Assembly: GCA_964595205.1 (NCBI GenBank)
Contig: CAZQOQ010000036.1
Span: 310,001 to 374,000, forward strand
From: JADKIH01 sp964595205
Lineage (GTDB): Bacteria > Bacteroidota > Bacteroidia > AKYH767-A > 2013-40CM-41-45
Length of the DNA stretch: 64,000 bases
Direction: 5' to 3'
Shown: positions 61,351 to 64,000 of the stretch, piece by piece
How the letters are laid out: each line of letters begins with the position of its first letter
Numbering within the stretch: position 1 is the first letter of the stretch
The notes under the pieces: generated by a model
What the model was told of the DNA's origin: nothing
Seen by the model: the letters and a program-made list of their open reading frames with translations, nothing else
Database searches by the model: none
Made by a program: the position numbers and the translations under genes

Positions 61351-63453
61351 TTATTGCTTTATGACTTTCTTTGTCTGTGTGCTGTCCAGCGTACGGACGA
61401 AAATAAAATACGTAGTTGCCGGTAATTTATGAAAATCCAGGATTACAGGCTGACCGTTATATTTCATTTCAAGAACTTTCTCGCCGGCCGAATTAAATAC
61501 ATAGACCTTTGCAGTGCCGATAGAACTGTTGAATTTTAATGTGGTAAAATCCTGCACCTGTACCGGGTAAACCGTGAAGATATTGTTTTCGGGGACTACC
61601 GGGTTTCCGGGATCTTTGAATACGGTAATTTGTGATGTATCAGTATTGAAGCAGCCGCTTAAATCCGTGTAGGTGTAAATTATTTCGTGGCTTCCAATGC
61701 TTACGATCGAAGGATCGAATATATTTCCTGCAACGCCATCTCCGGAATAAATTCCGCCCGGCGGATTTCCCTGAGTCAGCGTAAATGATGGAGCAACTAT
61801 GCTAACGCTGTCGTTCGTCTCTTCATAACTAACAACCGGCTTATTAGCCATCGTTATAGTCGTAGTTGCAGATGTGAGTGAACAGCCGTTCGGGTTTGTA
61901 ACCTGGACCCAGTAATCGCCCGGAGTGTTGATCACAATGCTCTGTGAGTTGTTTCCCGTATTCCAGCTGTATGATCCTCCCTTGTCAGAAGTTAAAGTCA
62001 GGCTGCCTCCGTCACAAATAGTCGTTAATCCGCTGGTATTGATCCTGGCTGATGCATTGCATAATTTTGAAACGAAAACATCCATTACACCGGCATTCGT
62101 CAGTGTAACGTTGCCTGCAGTCATCGTTGGCGAGGTAAATAATCCCGTTGATATAATATTGTCGTCTATATCTGAACAGATCGCATACGTGCCATCATCA
62201 CTGTTGCCGCCAGACGTCTGTAGCCACTGAACCTTTCCGTCAGAATCATATTTTACTACGAAGTTGTCGGACGAATAATTTCCCGGGTTGAGGTTTGTTG
62301 CCATCGATGTACCAAACGCAACATTGTCTGCATGAAATTCTCCACCCACGTATACATATCCATTCCTGTCGGTGCATACGGAATTTCCCTGTTGAACATG
62401 CACTCCCTCTGAGTTGACAGACCATTTCTCGTTTCCGTCGCCATCATATTTCACCAGGAACATATTTCCAATTCCCGCATTACTCATGCTAAGGTTGCCG
62501 AAACTGATTGCCGGTGAAAAGAAACTTCCTGTTACATATATATCATTGTTTTTATCGGTAACCAGTGAATTGGCAATATCGTTCCGGTTTCCACCTCCAC
62601 CTTTTGCCCACAGTACATTCGAGTTATTGTCAATTTTGGTAACGAAAATATCTGAACTGTCTGCACTCAAATTAGTAACGATTGAATTTCCAAAGGCAAT
62701 ATTCTGTGACTTGAAATATCCGCATACAAAAATATTCGAGTTGCCATCTGCACAAATGGATGTTGCATAAGCGTTGTTATTGCCTCCTGCATTTAAAACC
62801 CATACTTCGTTTCCATTTGAGTCGTACTTGGCTATGAAAACGTCAGAGCTGTCGCTTGCAATATTCGATACCGAACTTGTTCCAAAATCAAACACATGCG
62901 ATTTAAATTGTCCGGTAATAAATACATTCCCGTTTGCATCTGCGGCTACCCCTTTCGACAGGTCATCACCGGATCCCCCGGATTTCTTAACCCAGAGTAC
63001 GTTACCATTCGAGTCGTATTTGGCAAGGAATATATCGCTGGTTCCGTTCGTATTCGAATTCGAAATTGTAACTGAACCGAAAGTCACGCTGTTCGAATAG
63101 AAATTTCCGGTAATTAATACATCATTGTTTTTATCCACAAAAACGGAGGTGGAGATTTCTGCATTATTGCTGCCCGCACGTCTGGCCCATTGCACTGCTC
63201 CGCTTGAATTGTATTTAACAAGGTATATGTCATAAGATCCATTGTTGCTTAATGAATCAGAGCCTACCACGAGGGAATTGTTAAAAAATTCTCCCGTTAC
63301 ATAAATGTTGCCGTTGTTATCTGTAGCAATTGCCTGAGCCTCATCCGTGTTTTGCGAACTTATTGATTTTGTCCAGACCCACGAAGTGCCCTGGGCCCGA
63401 CTAAGCCCGGAAGTAAGTATACCTAATGCAATGAGTAAGTAAATTTTTTTCAT
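61351..63453 (-). CDS. SBBP beta-propeller protein with C-terminal sorting domain
   Basis: A 700-residue secreted protein. Signal (KIYLLIALGILTSGLSRAQ); seven SBBP-type repeats (about 30-465) of the form 'NGNIYVTGEF...FGS...SDIFLAKYDSNGNVLW...GG', probably forming beta-propellers. Two Ig/PKD-like segments follow (about 470-610; 'CDGGSLTLTSDKGGSYSWNTG', 'YTYTDLSGCF'). A T9SS type A-like tail closes it (FTVYPVQVQDFTTLKF ... KKVIKQ), where the usual YPNP is YPVQ. ATG 63462 would add three residues. The short gap to the convergent DUF1761 gene contains a small GGCAT/ATGCC hairpin. Confidence 0.85.
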   Translation of the reverse strand: MKKIYLLIALGILTSGLSRAQGTSWVWTKSISSQNTDEAQAIATDNNGNIYVTGEFFNNSLVVGSDSLSNNGSYDIYLVKYNSSGAVQWARRAGSNNAEISTSVFVDKNNDVLITGNFYSNSVTFGSVTISNSNTNGTSDIFLAKYDSNGNVLWVKKSGGSGDDLSKGVAADANGNVFITGQFKSHVFDFGTSSVSNIASDSSDVFIAKYDSNGNEVWVLNAGGNNNAYATSICADGNSNIFVCGYFKSQNIAFGNSIVTNLSADSSDIFVTKIDNNSNVLWAKGGGGNRNDIANSLVTDKNNDIYVTGSFFSPAISFGNLSMSNAGIGNMFLVKYDGDGNEKWSVNSEGVHVQQGNSVCTDRNGYVYVGGEFHADNVAFGTSMATNLNPGNYSSDNFVVKYDSDGKVQWLQTSGGNSDDGTYAICSDIDDNIISTGLFTSPTMTAGNVTLTNAGVMDVFVSKLCNASARINTSGLTTICDGGSLTLTSDKGGSYSWNTGNNSQSIVINTPGDYWVQVTNPNGCSLTSATTTITMANKPVVSYEETNDSVSIVAPSFTLTQGNPPGGIYSGDGVAGNIFDPSIVSIGSHEIIYTYTDLSGCFNTDTSQITVFKDPGNPVVPENNIFTVYPVQVQDFTTLKFNSSIGTAKVYVFNSAGEKVLEMKYNGQPVILDFHKLPATTYFIFVRTLDSTQTKKVIKQ

Positions 63454-63462
63454 GCCTTTCAT

Positions 63463-63797
63463 GTCTTATTAATAATATTACGAATGAAAGGGTCCTGGGT
63501 TTTTGATTTTTTTAAGGGATTCTTGCAGAAAAAGTGTAAGTAAAAGTATTTTATTGCAGGTTTATTAAAAATAATAAGCCGGGATTTTCTTATACGAGTC
63601 GTTTTCAGTTAATTTTTCGCCGTATGAATAATCAGCTGCATGCCGGTTTATTATCTGGAAGTTTTGACGGGAACCGGCAGGAAGACTTTTCAGCTGATAA
63701 AATCGGAATAGGATTTTGTTTAACAATTTAAGGGTTGGTTTTGAATTGAAACTTTCAGAATAATTCTATATTTACCACTTGATTTTAAATATTAAAT
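63463..63797 (+). other. 335-nt intergenic region, divergent promoters
   Basis: No ORF or repeat is seen. A near-consensus -7 box TATATTTA (63767-63774) lies 23 nt before the universal stress protein ATG. This gap should also hold the minus-strand promoter of the SBBP gene. Confidence 0.4.
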
Positions 63798-64000
63798 ATG
63801 AAAATACTGGTTCCTATCGATTTTACTCCTGTAACTGAAAATGCCCTGAAGTACGCACTCGGACTTACATCAATATTACCCGTTACGAACATTATACTGT
63901 TTCATGTTGTTAATTCTGAAAAGGATGTTACACTGGCTGTAGGTAATTTGAATGCACTCATTCAAAAATATAAAGACGAGTCAAAAGTCGTTCTTGAGAG
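63798..64000 (+). CDS. Universal stress protein, UspA family (partial, runs off window)
   Basis: The first 67 codons read MKILVPIDFTPVTENALKYA, then 'LPVTNIILFHVVNSEKD'. The 'ILVPIDFT..(S/T).NAL.YA' start and the following beta-strand 'IILFHVV' are the opening of the UspA fold, a small cytoplasmic ATP- or AMP-binding stress protein. The ATP-binding G-x2-G-x9-GS motif would lie beyond the window, so nucleotide binding cannot be judged. ATG 63798 fits the family start. Confidence 0.85.
   Translation, partial: MKILVPIDFTPVTENALKYALGLTSILPVTNIILFHVVNSEKDVTLAVGNLNALIQKYKDESKVVLE

Overview
The window comes from a member of the Bacteroidota, probably a free-living environmental lineage in the Chitinophagales/Sphingobacteriia/Saprospiria range (this narrower placement is inference). 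The main reasons are seven proteins ending in type A sorting domains of the type IX secretion system (T9SS, 'YPNP...' followed by a beta-rich tail), a TonB-dependent receptor with an N-terminal carboxypeptidase-regulatory-like domain, FISUMP, DUF4136, DUF2490 and HTTM-family proteins, many small outer-membrane beta-barrels, signal peptides cut before Gln, A/T-rich leaders without Shine-Dalgarno sequences, and TAnnTTTG-type -7 boxes. The DNA is moderately AT-rich and mostly intergenically compact. No tRNA, rRNA, CRISPR array, transposase or phage gene was found.

Layout. 1-12.8 kb: tail of an efflux outer-membrane protein, PPK2-type polyphosphate kinase and SulP permease, a DUF4136 lipoprotein/barrel pair, a GltS-type glutamate carrier, and an envelope-biogenesis group in which two AsmA-like proteins flank a POTRA-less BamA-like barrel. 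13-32 kb: three type I sulfatases, a patatin/BamA-like esterase, and many small barrel proteins. One sulfatase leads a five-gene minus-strand operon (sulfatase, barrel, DUF2252, barrel, DUF2490). Two paralogous barrel families are spread here, and a decayed fragment of one abuts the stop codon of the third sulfatase. 32-46 kb: another DUF4136/barrel pair, a Kelch T9SS protein, two small disordered proteins behind a structured leader, LigD (DNA ligase D), an HI0933-type flavoprotein, a methyltransferase, an RluE-type pseudouridine synthase and an HTTM protein.

46.7-60.8 kb is the most unusual region: eight co-directional genes for secreted or surface proteins. Four share an N-terminal domain of about 240 residues that I cannot assign to a known family, each joined to a different C-terminal module set (T9SS tail alone; Cys-rich GC[TM]D motifs plus T9SS tail; dockerin-like repeats; three Ig-like domains, two cohesin-like domains, a dockerin-like loop and a T9SS tail). 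Between them lie a TonB-dependent receptor without a SusD partner, a FISUMP lipoprotein and a beta-helix protein that ends in a dockerin-like loop. The last gene is a free-standing cohesin-like domain with a T9SS tail. Dockerin-like ends without T9SS tails, next to cohesin-like proteins with T9SS tails, suggest a self-assembling surface complex; this is inference. The window closes with a DUF1761 membrane protein, an SBBP-repeat T9SS protein and the start of a universal stress protein.

Repeats: a family of 23-24 bp repeats (core CCCTTCGAC..CGCTCAGGG) occurs as a tandem array at 46.3 kb and inside a 245 bp imperfect palindrome at 16.7 kb. Several clean hairpin terminators separate genes of the surface cluster.
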